Notes: generated from the letters alone by a model not told the origin. DNA of 54,700 nt from DASTPP01 sp035762175 (GCA_035762175.1 DASTPP010000225.1:1-54700); one strand, 5' to 3'; counted from the stretch's first letter, positions 35,353-45,509 are shown. Numbers and translations: made by a program.

Positions 35353-36213
35353 TCAGATCTCGACGCCCCGCCCCGCGAGGCCGCGCCGCAGCTTCGGCAG
35401 CGCGCGCGCGACGCGGGCCCGCAGCGTGTCGGCCTTCTCGCCGAAGAGGGCGCTCAGCTCTTCGTACGAGAGGCCGTCGCGGAAGTGCAGCTCGATGAGC
35501 CGACGCTCGTCGGCCGACACGCAGCTCTCGAGGCAATCGCTCAGCGCGCCCCTCGCCCGGTCGAGGCAGTCTTGCTCGCGCGGGTCGAGGCCGCCCCCCG
35601 CGGCCTCGGCCAGGAGCTCGTCATCGGACACCACGCGCGCCGACTCGCGCCGCCGGGCGCGCAGCGCGTCGAGCGATCGGTACTTGGCGATGCCCAGCAG
35701 CCACGTGCGCAGCGACGAGCCGCCGGCGAACTTCGACATGCCCTCGTACGCCTGGATGAACACCTTCTGCCGCGTGTCTTCGGCGAGGGTCTCGTCCCGG
35801 ACGATCTGCAGGCAGAAGTCGTAGACGGACTCGCCGTGCGCCCGCATCAAGAGGCCGATGGCGGCGTGGCGTTCGCCCTTCGCGATCAGGGCAAGCGCGG
35901 GCGTGTCACCTGGCGTGTGGGGCGCGAGCTCGGCCGCCCGCCCGCGGGCGCGCTCGGAGCGGCCTGCGCGCTCGGCCCGCTCGGCGCGCGCGTCGGGCCC
36001 GGCCCCCCCGCGACGCCCGGAGCGCGCCCCCAGGCCGACCTTGCGCAGCAGCTCGCCCGCCGCCGCGCCCAGCTCGGCGACGCCCCAGCGCCCGCGCGGC
36101 GGGTCTCCCACGTCGTCCGTGGCGACGAACGGCCCTTCGCCCCAGGTGCTGACGTCGCCCGCGTCCGCGAGAGGCGCCCGATCGCTGCCACGAATCACTC
36201 TGAACCGGCCCAT
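35353..36213 (-). CDS. ECF sigma factor with long N-terminal extension
   Basis: This is a 286-residue protein. The first 105 residues are a Gly/Arg/Ala-rich extension of unknown role. A typical ECF sigma follows. Region 2 runs from A-A-I-G-L-L-M-R-A-H-G-E-S-V-Y-D-F through the acidic D-E-T-L-A-E-D-T-R-Q-K-V-F to G-G-S-S-L-R-T-W-L-L-G-I-A. Region 4 has R-L-I-E-L-H-F-R-D-G-L-S-Y-E-E-L-S-A-L-F-G and R-A-R-V-A-R-A-L-P-K-L-R. It is not a close relative of the three kinase-linked sigma factors, since region 4 lacks their L-R-V-D-R-x-L-x-W signature. The start at 36213 follows AAGGGTAGG. It is divergent from sigma 3 across 564 bp. No anti-sigma gene is adjacent. Confidence 0.87.
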   Translation of the reverse strand: MGRFRVIRGSDRAPLADAGDVSTWGEGPFVATDDVGDPPRGRWGVAELGAAAGELLRKVGLGARSGRRGGAGPDARAERAERAGRSERARGRAAELAPHTPGDTPALALIAKGERHAAIGLLMRAHGESVYDFCLQIVRDETLAEDTRQKVFIQAYEGMSKFAGGSSLRTWLLGIAKYRSLDALRARRRESARVVSDDELLAEAAGGGLDPREQDCLDRARGALSDCLESCVSADERRLIELHFRDGLSYEELSALFGEKADTLRARVARALPKLRRGLAGRGVEI

Positions 36214-36777
36214 GACCTACCCTTTCGCCTCGTGCGTGCCCCATCTCGGCGGCCGACTGCGGGGCCCCCCCGCGCGCTCGGCCGCGCCCTACGTCGACTA
36301 CGGCGCGCGTTAGAAACGGCGGGGCCCCCCGCGCGCTCGGCCACGCCCCATTTCACGCCGCCCGCCCGCTCGTTCGGGGGCTCGAAGTCGCCCGCCGGTT
36401 CGTTCCGTCGCGGCGACGTACGAACGCGTGTCGTCGAGCGCCCGGCTCGGTCGTCCAATCGCCAGGGCACGACGTGCTGGGCTTAGCCCCCACTTCGTTA
36501 GGTGGCCGTTTCATTGTTGCCGGCCCCGCGCGCTACGCGATGTGAGGCAATGTCGAAGAGACGAACACGGTAGGTGGTATGACATGGTGACCTCGTGCGA
36601 ACGAAAGGGCGTCTCGAGCGCAGCCGTTGTCAGCGCCTCGGCCCCCGCGGCGGGCCGCGGCGTCGCCCGGCGCGCCGCGCGCCGGGTCAACGTGGCAGAA
36701 CGGGCTCGCCGGCGATGTGAAGGGTGCCCATTATTTTTTTTCTCCGCACTTGGGGGGCGAGCGTAAAGTGCAGCAGT
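36214..36777. other. 564-bp divergent intergenic region between two sigma genes
   Basis: No gene is supported. The region includes an imperfect direct repeat of about 30 bp (GCGGGGCCCCCC...CTCGGCC; near 36259 and 36320) and AT-richer sequence at 36500-36600. It also holds the 25-nt element 36704-36728 that recurs before sigma 2 and a T8 run at 36730-36741. Promoters for both sigma genes should be here. Confidence 0.5.
36704..36728 (+). promoter_or_regulatory. 25-nt element shared with 20111-20135
   Basis: The core CGATGTGAAGGG and its flanks agree at 22 of 25 positions with the copy upstream of sigma 2, on the same strand. It ends 49 bp before the sigma 3 ATG and is followed by a T-rich run, a plausible promoter-proximal site. 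Function is inferred only from recurrence and position. Confidence 0.4.
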
Positions 36778-37404
36778 ATGGGCGCAGAAAGCGAGTCGGG
36801 GGGCCGACCCGAGCTCGACGATCAGGTTCGTTTGCTCCTTGAGACCAAGGGCGTGAACGCCGCCGCCACCCACGCCTTGCGCGCCCTCGGGCCCGAGATC
36901 CTCGGGTTTATCGTGGGGGTGGTCCGAAACCGCGACGATGCCAACGAGATCTTCTCGGCCACCAGCGAGCGGCTCTGGCGGTCGCTGCCGTGCTTTCAGC
37001 AGCGCTGCTCGCTGCGCACTTGGACGTACGTCATCGCCCGGCACGAGATCGCGCGCTTTTACGACAGCGAGCGGCGGCACTGCGCCGGGCGCGTGCCCAT
37101 CTCCGAGATCGAGGACGTGGTCGCGGCCCTCACGACCCAAACGCGCCAAACGCAACCATTGACCGAGCTACGTGACAAATTTACCAAACTACGCGATGAT
37201 CTGCCCGTCGACGATCGAATGCTGCTCGTCCTGCGCGTCGACCGGCAGCTCCCCTGGGACGCGATCGCCCTCGCGTTCGCCGACGCGCCCGAGGCCTGCG
37301 GCGACGACGAGCGCAAGCGGGAGGCGGCGCGCCTGCGGAAGCGGTTTCAGATCGTCCGAGATAGGCTCATGGCGCGCGTGCGCGCCGAGGGCCTCGTGAC
37401 GTGA
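36778..37404 (+). CDS. ECF-type sigma factor, module 3
   Basis: This is a 208-residue third member of the kinase-linked sigma family. Region 2 has R-N-R-D-D-A-N-E-I-F and S-L-R-T-W-T-Y-V-I-A-R-H. The linker is T-Q-T-R-Q-T-Q-P-L-T-E-L-R. Region 4 reads M-L-L-V-L-R-V-D-R-Q-L-P-W-D-A-I-A, with the same insertion and a final K-R-E-A-A-R-L-R-K-R-F. The ATG at 36778 gives a start similar to its paralogues; the upstream extension of the frame is unlikely because it runs through the poly-T tract. The kinase gene follows on the same strand but after a 430-bp repeat-rich gap, unlike the tight coupling in module 2. Codon use is slightly less GC-extreme than its neighbours. Confidence 0.85.
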   Translation: MGAESESGGRPELDDQVRLLLETKGVNAAATHALRALGPEILGFIVGVVRNRDDANEIFSATSERLWRSLPCFQQRCSLRTWTYVIARHEIARFYDSERRHCAGRVPISEIEDVVAALTTQTRQTQPLTELRDKFTKLRDDLPVDDRMLLVLRVDRQLPWDAIALAFADAPEACGDDERKREAARLRKRFQIVRDRLMARVRAEGLVT

Positions 37405-37834
37405 GCGGCCCCCCCGCCCTCGGGGGCGTCGCCCTCGCGGGGGGCGCCCTGATCGAGCGGGCTCACATCGGGGCGGGGGGCGCCCTGATCGAGCGGGCTC
37501 ACATCGGGGCGGGGGGCGGCCCCGCGCGAGTGGGTTCACAGTCTCGGCCGAAGGCGCGCATCAGCTGATCAGAGGGGCGTCCCCGCGCGAGTGGGTTCAC
37601 ATCGGGGCGGGGGGCGTCCACGCTCGAGCAGGTTCACATCGGGGCGGGGGGCGGGTCAGCCCCCGAGGGGGCCCGGGCCCCGATTGAGGTCGGGGCGGGC
37701 TGTGGCGGGCCCCACGCCCCCGGGTCGGGGCGGGCCGCGGCGGGCCCCGCGCCCCCCGGGCCGCGAGCGGCCGAAGGCGCGGGCCATTCGGCCCTTTCAC
37801 GACAAAGGCCCCGACCGAGGTAGGGGGGGTTACG
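37405..37834 (+). repeat. 430-bp repeat-rich spacer between sigma 3 and kinase 3
   Basis: This gap contains about five degenerate copies of a 36-bp unit with the words GATCGAGCGGGCTCACATCG or GCGAGTGGGTTCACATCG followed by GGGCGGGGGGCG (37441-37655). GC-rich units of about 36 bp (GGTCGGGGCGGGC...GGGCCCC) follow at 37690-37765. An ATCAGCTGAT palindrome is at 37560-37569. No gene is present. A strong AGGGGGGGT ribosome site precedes the kinase. Confidence 0.7.
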
Positions 37835-39877
<2,043 letters not shown>

Positions 39878-39895
39878 AATCGAAAGAGAGGGCCC

Positions 39896-40267
39896 ATGTC
39901 ACTGACGCAAGAGAGCAATCTGTCGAAGGCCGTCGTTCGCAAGCGGGGTGAGTTTCTTTACGAGCGGGGCGAGACGAAAGAGATCGCGCCCAAGCCGGGC
40001 TTCCGGGGCTGCTACCTCTTCAAGCACGAGCTGAACCGGGGGGCCGTCCCGCCCCAGCCGAGAGACACCTACACGCTGGTGCTGTACGTCGACGCCGAGG
40101 CGGGCCCCATCGAGTACGTGATGAACGACGGGGGCGACGCGCTCGTGGTCGACGTCATGCCGGGCTGCACCCTGGCCGAGGTTCGCGCCGCGGTCGTCGA
40201 GCACCTGCCCAAGGGCCAGCCCGGCGGCCCGGGCGGCGCGCCCGGCAGCGTCACGACCAACCCCTGA
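39896..40267 (+). CDS. Unrecognised 123-residue protein between kinase and subtilase
   Basis: This small protein has no signal peptide. Its start is polar (S-L-T-Q-E-S-N-L-S-K-A-V-V-R-K-R-G). The middle has K-P-G-F-R-G-C-Y-L-F-K-H-E-L-N and predicted strands T-Y-T-L-V-L-Y-V-D and I-E-Y-V-M-N-D-G-G-D-A-L-V-V-D-V. A helix L-A-E-V-R-A-A-V-V-E-H-L and a Gly/Pro tail follow. It begins 18 bp after the kinase stop behind GAAAGAGAGGG, and 37 bp separate it from the subtilase. It could be a substrate, inhibitor or adaptor of the neighbouring protease or kinase; none of these can be shown from the sequence. No family was recognised. Confidence 0.7.
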   Translation: MSLTQESNLSKAVVRKRGEFLYERGETKEIAPKPGFRGCYLFKHELNRGAVPPQPRDTYTLVLYVDAEAGPIEYVMNDGGDALVVDVMPGCTLAEVRAAVVEHLPKGQPGGPGGAPGSVTTNP

Positions 40268-40304
40268 GCGCCGGCGACGCCCTGCGCCGAGCCCCCGAGG
40301 TGCC

Positions 40305-41759
40305 ATGACCCGACCGAGAACGCACGAAGAGCTGATCGTGGTGACGAGGCCCGTGGCCATTGCCCACGAGAAGGGCGGGCGCGCCCTCGCGGCGGCCGCG
40401 CCCCGGGGCGAGGCCGGGCTGCGGGCGATCGTGAGAGAGGGCGGCTGCGAACTGAAGCCCCTCTTCCGGCCGCATCACGCCCCGCATCACGCCCCGCTCA
40501 TCGCCAAGCGCGGGCCCCCGACGGCCGAGGCGGCGAGCTCGCTCGACGGCTTTTACTGCGCGTACGGCCCCGAGCAAGAGCTCCGCCGGGTGGCCGAGCG
40601 GTTGCGGGCGGCGTTGCCGCTGGTGGCCGCGTACGTCCGGCCCGGCGCCGAGCTCGCGACGCGCGAAGAGGCCCCCCGGGGCCCGCCCCAGGTCCCGCCC
40701 GAGGCGGACACCAGCGACTTTCACCTGCGGCAGAGGTACCTCGACCCGCTGCCGGGCGTCGACGCGCGCGGGGCATGGGGCCGCCTGGGCGCCTTGGGCG
40801 ACGGCGTGCGCATCGTCGACCTCGAGTGGGCCTGGCGCTACGCGCACGAAGATCTGGCGGGGCTGCGCGGCGGCGTCATCGGCGGGCAGCCGGTGCAAGA
40901 TCACGCCCACGAAGACCACGGCACCGCGGTGCTCGGCGTGCTCGGCGCGTGCCACAACGGCTTCGGCGTCCGGGGCCTGGTGCCGAACGCGCAGGTCGAC
41001 GCCGTCGCGCTGCAAGACTCGAACACCGACCCGACCGAGCTCGCCTTGCCCCTGGCCGAGGCGATCTGCTTCGCCGCCGACCGGCTCGCCCCCGGCGACC
41101 TCATCTTGCTCGAGGTGCAGATGCCGGGCCGCCGCTGCGGGTTCGCCCGCCGCGGCGACGCGTACGGGTACATCGCCCCCGAGTGGTGGCCCGACGTCTT
41201 CGCCGCGATCCGGTACGCGGCGGCGCGCGAGGTTCTGGTCGTCGAGGCCGCCGGCAACGGCGCCCAAGACCTCGACGACCCGCTCTACGACGAGCGGGCC
41301 GAGGGCTTCCCCGCCTCGTGGTCGAACCCGTTCCGGGGAGGGGTCTCGTCGGGGGCCATCGTCGTCGCCGCCGGCGCGCCCGACGATCACGAGACAAGGT
41401 TGGGCTTCTCGAACTACGGGTCGAGGGTCGACGCGCACGCCTGGGGCGACGAGGTCTTCACGACGGGCTACGGCCTGTTCATGGCGGCGGGCCGAAACCG
41501 CACGTACACCCACCGCTTCGACGGCACCTCGAGCGCGGCGGCGATCGTGGCGGGGGTGCTCGCCTCGGTGCAAGGCGTCTTGCGCCAGCACGGCAGGGCG
41601 CCCCTCAAGCCGGCCGATGCGGCGCGGCTGCTACGCAGCACGGGCAAGGCGCCCCAGCGAGACATACGCATCGGCAACCGGCCGCAGCTACGCGAGCTGA
41701 TCGACGTGGCGCTCGAGCAGCAGGCGCCCCTACCGCGGGACGCCCGCCCCGGGCGGTAG
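40305..41759 (+). CDS. Subtilisin-like (S8) serine peptidase without signal peptide
   Basis: This is a 484-residue protease. The triad is visible: Asp172 in V-R-I-V-D-L-E-W-A-W, His205 in H-E-D-H-G-T-A-V, Ser409 in D-G-T-S-S-A-A-A, with the oxyanion Asn318 in A-A-G-N-G. The first 130 residues are a separate domain ending L-P-L-V-A-A-Y-V-R-P-G-A. This is not a classic propeptide and there is no signal sequence, so the enzyme is probably cytoplasmic. Such soluble subtilases with an N-terminal interaction domain occur in predicted signalling or biological-conflict cassettes, which fits the adjacent kinase-FGE and small-protein genes. The ATG follows GAGGTG. A perfect 18-bp hairpin ends the operon. 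Confidence 0.92.
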   Translation: MTRPRTHEELIVVTRPVAIAHEKGGRALAAAAPRGEAGLRAIVREGGCELKPLFRPHHAPHHAPLIAKRGPPTAEAASSLDGFYCAYGPEQELRRVAERLRAALPLVAAYVRPGAELATREEAPRGPPQVPPEADTSDFHLRQRYLDPLPGVDARGAWGRLGALGDGVRIVDLEWAWRYAHEDLAGLRGGVIGGQPVQDHAHEDHGTAVLGVLGACHNGFGVRGLVPNAQVDAVALQDSNTDPTELALPLAEAICFAADRLAPGDLILLEVQMPGRRCGFARRGDAYGYIAPEWWPDVFAAIRYAAAREVLVVEAAGNGAQDLDDPLYDERAEGFPASWSNPFRGGVSSGAIVVAAGAPDDHETRLGFSNYGSRVDAHAWGDEVFTTGYGLFMAAGRNRTYTHRFDGTSSAAAIVAGVLASVQGVLRQHGRAPLKPADAARLLRSTGKAPQRDIRIGNRPQLRELIDVALEQQAPLPRDARPGR

Positions 41760-41804
41760 GGCGCCGCCCGGGGCGGGCAGCGCTGTCGCCGCGTCGGCGC
41801 CTCG

Positions 41805-41849
41805 GCGCCTCGGCGCCCAATACAGCGGCTCTATTGGGCGCCGAGGCGC
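41805..41849. terminator. Bidirectional 18-bp hairpin terminator
   Basis: GCGCCTCGGCGCCCAATA (41805-41822) and TATTGGGCGCCGAGGCGC (41832-41849) are perfectly complementary around a 9-nt loop. The right arm covers the stop and last codons of the convergent minus-strand gene. It is symmetric, so it can serve both transcripts. Confidence 0.75.
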
Positions 41850-42661
41850 ACCCAGGCCGGCAGGGCGAGCTTGGGCAGCAGGCCCTTCGACGAGGCGACG
41901 AGCAGCGCGGGCGCCGCGAGCAGGGCGAAGAGGGCGAGCGTCGCGAGGGCGACGAGGGCCTTGCGCCGGCGGCGCCGGACGAGGATCACCTGCGTGCGCG
42001 ACACCCGGACGGGCGTGATGCTTCGCAGCGCCGCGAGGGCGGCGTCGAGCTCTTCGGTCGACTCTTTCGACGTGAACGAGCCGGTCGTCGCGCCCGTGCG
42101 CAGCGCCGCGATGCCCTTGAGCGTGTCGAAGCTCGCCTCTTCGAGATCGGCGTCGGTTTGGGGCATCACGGCGCTCAGATCGACGAGGGGCGAGGGGCGA
42201 CCGGCGCCGCCCGCGGGCGTTCGCTCGCGCGCCACCTTCGCGGGCGCTTCGCGAACCCCGACCTTGGCGGGCGCTTCGCGGGCCCCGACCTTGGCGGGCG
42301 CTTCGCGGGCCCTAGCCATGGCGGGCGCGCGGCCCCGGCTCAGCGGCACCGGCTCGTGCACGGGGCCCTCGGCGTCGGAACGAGGCGCGGAGGCCGTGCG
42401 GGGCCGTGGCCCGCTCTCGTGGGGGGCTGGCGCGCTCTCGTGCGGCGCGCGCTCGCCGGTCGGGGCTTCGCCCGGCGCCTGGCCGCCCTCGGGGTTCAGG
42501 ACGCGCCAGCCCTCGGGCGTTCGCTTCGAGACTTCGCCGCCCCGATCGACCTCGATGAGGTAGCTCTCGGGCTGCAACCAGCCGCTAGACCCGCCCTTCA
42601 CGCCCTGCCCCTCGGCCGGCCGTGCTTCGACGCGACTCGCCTTCGCTTGACCCGTCGGCAT
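41831..42661 (-). CDS. Single-pass membrane protein of unknown function
   Basis: This is a 276-residue protein. The N-terminal part has a short strand-like module (W-L-Q-P-E-S-Y-L-I-E-V-D-R-G-G-E-V and W-R-V-L-N). A long Pro/Ala/Arg region follows, with three tandem R-E-A-P-A-K-V repeats, then helix L-E-E-A-S-F-D-T-L-K-G-I-A-A-L-R. Near the C-terminus a basic stretch (V-R-R-R-R-R-K) precedes one hydrophobic helix (A-L-V-A-L-A-T-L-A-L-F-A-L-L-A). This is a cytoplasmic N-terminus with a tail-type anchor. The ATG at 42661 has GAGAGGG upstream; a GTG two codons earlier is possible. No family was recognised. It is upstream-flanked by an ACCGTTT...AAACGGT dyad and convergent with the subtilase. Confidence 0.7.
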   Translation of the reverse strand: MPTGQAKASRVEARPAEGQGVKGGSSGWLQPESYLIEVDRGGEVSKRTPEGWRVLNPEGGQAPGEAPTGERAPHESAPAPHESGPRPRTASAPRSDAEGPVHEPVPLSRGRAPAMARAREAPAKVGAREAPAKVGVREAPAKVARERTPAGGAGRPSPLVDLSAVMPQTDADLEEASFDTLKGIAALRTGATTGSFTSKESTEELDAALAALRSITPVRVSRTQVILVRRRRRKALVALATLALFALLAAPALLVASSKGLLPKLALPAWVRLGAQ

Positions 42662-42708
42662 GCCCACACGCCCTCTCGAGAGGCCGACCCTCTTGCCCGC
42701 GGCACCGA

Positions 42709-42728
42709 ACCGTTTCGCCCCAAACGGT
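42709..42728. promoter_or_regulatory. Inverted repeat ACCGTTT-N6-AAACGGT
   Basis: This perfect 7-bp-arm dyad lies 48 bp upstream of the membrane-protein gene (minus strand), in the gap after mtnB. It could be an operator for that gene; a terminator role for mtnB is less likely because another hairpin lies closer. Confidence 0.4.
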
Positions 42729-42857
42729 GTTCGCTACCGAAGGCCCTTAGCTACCACGGATGTTCAGCCCCGCCAACGCAGCCCTGCCTCGCGAGCCACG
42801 CATTTTTAGAAGGGGGGCAGCCGTAGGGTAAAGGCGCTCAGCGAACGCCGCCATCGG

Positions 42858-42873
42858 CCACCCACACGGGTGG
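42858..42873 (-). terminator. Small hairpin after mtnB
   Basis: CCACCC-ACAC-GGGTGG forms a 6-bp GC stem seven bases past the mtnB stop on the minus strand. There is no U tract; it is a likely weak terminator for the mtn operon. Confidence 0.45.
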
Positions 42874-42879
42874 TGCGCC

Positions 42880-43644
42880 TCAGTGCGCCAATGCAAGCCG
42901 GGCGGCCACGTGCCCCGACGCGGCCCCGAGCTCGGCCACTAACCCGGGCCGAGAAGGCCGGGGCGGCAGGGGCCGGGGGGCGTCGGCCGGGGGCAGCGAG
43001 AGCGAAGCGAGCTCGCAAGCGAGCAAGAACTCGAGCGCCTCGACGTGCCGGCGCAGCGCGGCGACGTCGGGCCCCCAGGTCGTCAGGCCGTGGCCCTCGA
43101 TCAGGTAGCCCACCGAGTCTCGGTCGAGCCTGGCCTCGACGGCCCGGGCGAGGGCAAGGGCATCTTGGGAGTTTTCGAGGATGGGCAGCACGAGGGTCGT
43201 CTCGTGCGAGCGGGCGCCGAGGGCCTTGGCCATCTCGTAGCCGCGCAGAGAGAGGGCGCCGCGGCGGGCGAAGTGGCGCGACAGCACGGTCGAGGCCACC
43301 GAGTGGGTGTGGGCCACGGCAAGGACGCCGGGGCGCCGGCGGTAGATCGCGCAGTGCAGCGGCGCCTCGGCCGAGGGCGAGGGCCCCCCCTCGCCCTCGG
43401 GCTTGGCCTCGAGGTTGACGAGCGCGAAGTCGCCCTCGCCGATCGCGCCCTTGTCGACGCCCGACGCGGTGACGAGCACGCGGGCCTCGCCCACGCGCGC
43501 CGAGAAGTTGCCGCTCGTCGCGCGGGCCCAGCCCTGGGCGTGGCAGAAGCGCGCGAGGGCCGCGAGCTCGCCGGCGAGGGCGACGTCGAGGCGCTCGACG
43601 AAGGTGTCTTCGTCGGCGATGGGCGGGTTCGGTTCGTTCGTCAC
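42880..43644 (-). CDS. mtnB: Methylthioribulose-1-phosphate dehydratase
   Basis: This is a 254-residue class II aldolase-fold zinc enzyme of methionine salvage, converting methylthioribulose-1-P to diketomethylthiopentyl-1-P. Family marks are A-T-S-G-N-F-S-A-R and T-A-S-G-V-D-K-G. The zinc-binding H-T-H-S follows a catalytic-loop E-A-P-L-H, and a later G-H-G-L has the third histidine. About 35 C-terminal residues form a Pro/Leu-rich tail beyond the usual length (about 210). Translation starts at GTG 43644, which overlaps the stop of mtnC (GTGA), so expression is coupled. It is the last gene of mtnD-mtnC-mtnB. mtnA and mtnK are not in the window. Confidence 0.92.
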   Translation of the reverse strand: MTNEPNPPIADEDTFVERLDVALAGELAALARFCHAQGWARATSGNFSARVGEARVLVTASGVDKGAIGEGDFALVNLEAKPEGEGGPSPSAEAPLHCAIYRRRPGVLAVAHTHSVASTVLSRHFARRGALSLRGYEMAKALGARSHETTLVLPILENSQDALALARAVEARLDRDSVGYLIEGHGLTTWGPDVAALRRHVEALEFLLACELASLSLPPADAPRPLPPRPSRPGLVAELGAASGHVAARLALAH

Positions 43645-44432
43645 GAAGCCCCCTCGGCCCGGACGAAGGGCAGCGAAGAGAAGTCGCGGGCGACCGGGTG
43701 GTCGCCGAGATCGGGGCGCCCCTCGCGGGCGAGGCCGACGGTGCCCATGCCGGCCGAGCGCGCGGCGTCGAGCTCGGCGCGGCTATCGGAGAGGAACACG
43801 ACGCGCCCCGGCGGCAGGCCGATCGCCGAGGCGATCGCGGCGTACGAGGCGGGCTCGCCCTTGGGGCCCGTCGTGGTGTCGAAGTGGCCCTCGAAGAGGG
43901 GCGCGAGGTCGCCCGCCTCGGTGTGGGCGAAGTAGAGCCGCTGCGCGCGCACCGACCCCGACGAGAAGACGAAGAGCCGCAGGCCCCGGGCCGCCCAGGC
44001 GCGCAGCGCGCCCGGCACGTCGGGGTAGACGTGAGCCCGGAAGTCGCCGCGGCGGAAGCCCTCTTGCCAAATGAGGCCTTGCAGGCCCTTGAGCGGGGTC
44101 ACCTTGCGGTCTTCGTCGACCCACCGCTCGAGCTGCGCCACCAGCGCCGGGTCGGAGAGGCCGGGGTCGCCCGCGAGCTCGCGCGCGGCGGCGAGCAGCG
44201 CCTTCACCTCGGGCTCGGCGCCGCGCTCGGCGACGAAGCGGGCGAAGGCCCGGCGCGAGTACGGAAAGAGCACCTCTTTGACGAACGCGATCGAGCCCGC
44301 GGTGCCCTCGATGTCGACGAGCACGGCGTCGTACGCGGCGCTCGCCCCGCCCCCCGGCCCCCCTCCCCCGGGAGGGAGGCGAGGGGAGAGGGGCCCGTCG
44401 CCGGTCGCGCCGCCGCCGGCCGCCCCGCTCAC
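43641..44432 (-). CDS. mtnC: Enolase-phosphatase E1
   Basis: This is a 263-residue HAD-family enzyme that enolises and then dephosphorylates the mtnB product to yield acireductone. Motif 1 is V-L-V-D-I-E-G-T (the family's D-x-E form), followed by S-I-A-F-V-K-E-V-L-F-P-Y. Motif 2 is F-S-S-G-S; later come G-P-K and F-L-S-D. About 28 Gly/Pro-rich residues precede motif 1, an unusual extension that depends on the start chosen. GTG 44432 is preferred because it overlaps the mtnD stop (GTGA), exactly as at the mtnC/mtnB junction. Both overlaps imply a single translational unit. Confidence 0.92.
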   Translation of the reverse strand: MSGAAGGGATGDGPLSPRLPPGGGGPGGGASAAYDAVLVDIEGTAGSIAFVKEVLFPYSRRAFARFVAERGAEPEVKALLAAARELAGDPGLSDPALVAQLERWVDEDRKVTPLKGLQGLIWQEGFRRGDFRAHVYPDVPGALRAWAARGLRLFVFSSGSVRAQRLYFAHTEAGDLAPLFEGHFDTTTGPKGEPASYAAIASAIGLPPGRVVFLSDSRAELDAARSAGMGTVGLAREGRPDLGDHPVARDFSSLPFVRAEGAS

Positions 44433-45013
44433 GTCGCGGCCCCCCGCCGAACCTCGTCGAAGCTCGGGAAGCCCCCGGCGATGGCGTCGCCGGTGAACGA
44501 GGCGACCCAGCCCTCGGGGGTGCCAAAAAATCGGATGGCGCAGAAGCTCGGCCGCTCGCCCATGTCGAACCAGTGCCGCGTGCCGGCCGGCACCGAGAGC
44601 AGGTCGCCGCGCTCGCAGAGCGCGAGAAAGACCCGCCCGCCCGAGCGCAGGTAGAAGAGGCCGGCGCCCTCGACGAAGAAGCGCACCTCGTCTTCGGCGT
44701 GGGTGTGCTCGGCCAAGAACTTCTCGCGCGCCGCCCGGGCCTTCGCCGGCCAGCCCGGGTCGGCCGGGTCGGGGGCGAGGCGCACGACGTCGACGCTCGC
44801 GTAGCCGCCTTCGCGCGTGACCCGGTCGACCTCGGCCCGGTAGGCCGCGAGCACCTCGGCCTGGCCGGCGCCCGCGGGCAGCTCGCGGGCCGCCGCCCAG
44901 CGTTCGAAGCGCACCCCGAGCGGGGCGAGCAGCCGGGCGATCTCGGCCGGGTCGGTGCTCGCCTGCTCGACGCGGGAGGGCTCTCGTTCGGGCACGATCG
45001 TCAGCAAGCTCAT
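44429..45013 (-). CDS. mtnD: Acireductone dioxygenase
   Basis: This is a 194-residue cupin-fold dioxygenase that cleaves acireductone, giving the methionine precursor 4-methylthio-2-oxobutyrate (Fe form) or methylthiopropionate (Ni form). The metal ligands are visible as H-T-H-x3-E in A-E-H-T-H-A-E-D-E-V-R-F-F-V and the later His in G-T-R-H-W-F-D-M-G. The length matches the family (about 180). The ATG at 45013 has GCGAGG before it; longer frames lack support. It is the first gene of the mtn operon and is divergent from a small lipoprotein across 190 bp, in which no riboswitch-like structure could be recognised. Confidence 0.94.
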   Translation of the reverse strand: MSLLTIVPEREPSRVEQASTDPAEIARLLAPLGVRFERWAAARELPAGAGQAEVLAAYRAEVDRVTREGGYASVDVVRLAPDPADPGWPAKARAAREKFLAEHTHAEDEVRFFVEGAGLFYLRSGGRVFLALCERGDLLSVPAGTRHWFDMGERPSFCAIRFFGTPEGWVASFTGDAIAGGFPSFDEVRRGAAT

Positions 45014-45203
45014 CGTCGCCTCGCTTCGGGGCGGCCGGCCGGACGTGGGGCGCGCCGCCCGGGCCACGATGCCACACGCGCGCGCCGAAATCACCGTACG
45101 TTCGTTCGACTCGGCAGCGCGCGGAAGGCCGGCCCCTCACCCGCCGCGGGGCGTAGCCCGACGGCGATTGAAGCCCCCGGTCGAGGTCGAGTACCATCGC
45201 CCC

Positions 45204-45509
45204 ATGCACCCTTCTTCGCGCCGAGCCTTGCGAATGTGGGCTTGGTTGGCAAGCCTCGCGCTCGCCTGGTTCGGCGGCTGCGCCGAACCGCCCGACAATT
45301 CGCGCGACGACGCCGAGGTCGAGGCCCCGGTCGACGCGTCGTCCGAGCTGCTTTGGCACGCCACCAAGTCGTGCGTCTCCTGCCATTTCGATGAGGCCGT
45401 CGGCTCGCCCTCGCGGACGACGTTGGGCTCCGCGGGCGAGCTCTGGCCCCACGGCTACGACCACGGCGGGGCGGGCGAGCCGTCCGGTACCGGGGCCGGG
45501 GCGCGGTAG
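45204..45509 (+). CDS. Small lipoprotein with one CxxCH motif
   Basis: This is a 101-residue protein. The signal peptide ends F-G-G-C (lipobox-like, followed by A-E-P-P). After an acidic stretch comes H-A-T-K-S-C-V-S-C-H-F-D-E, a single C-x-x-C-H heme-c binding signature, then a polar tail with W-P-H-G-Y-D-H-G-G. It may be a minimal membrane-bound cytochrome c or a heme/metal-binding lipoprotein; an axial Met is absent, but His residues in the tail could serve. The ATG at 45204 has a weak ribosome site. CcmE, needed for heme attachment, is encoded 3 kb away. No family was recognised. Confidence 0.65.
   Translation: MHPSSRRALRMWAWLASLALAWFGGCAEPPDNSRDDAEVEAPVDASSELLWHATKSCVSCHFDEAVGSPSRTTLGSAGELWPHGYDHGGAGEPSGTGAGAR

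Noticed and set aside
36724..36777. Longer N-terminus for sigma 3
   Set aside because: It would require translating the poly-T tract into a hydrophobic stretch absent from the paralogues. The ATG at 36778 gives a consistent start.
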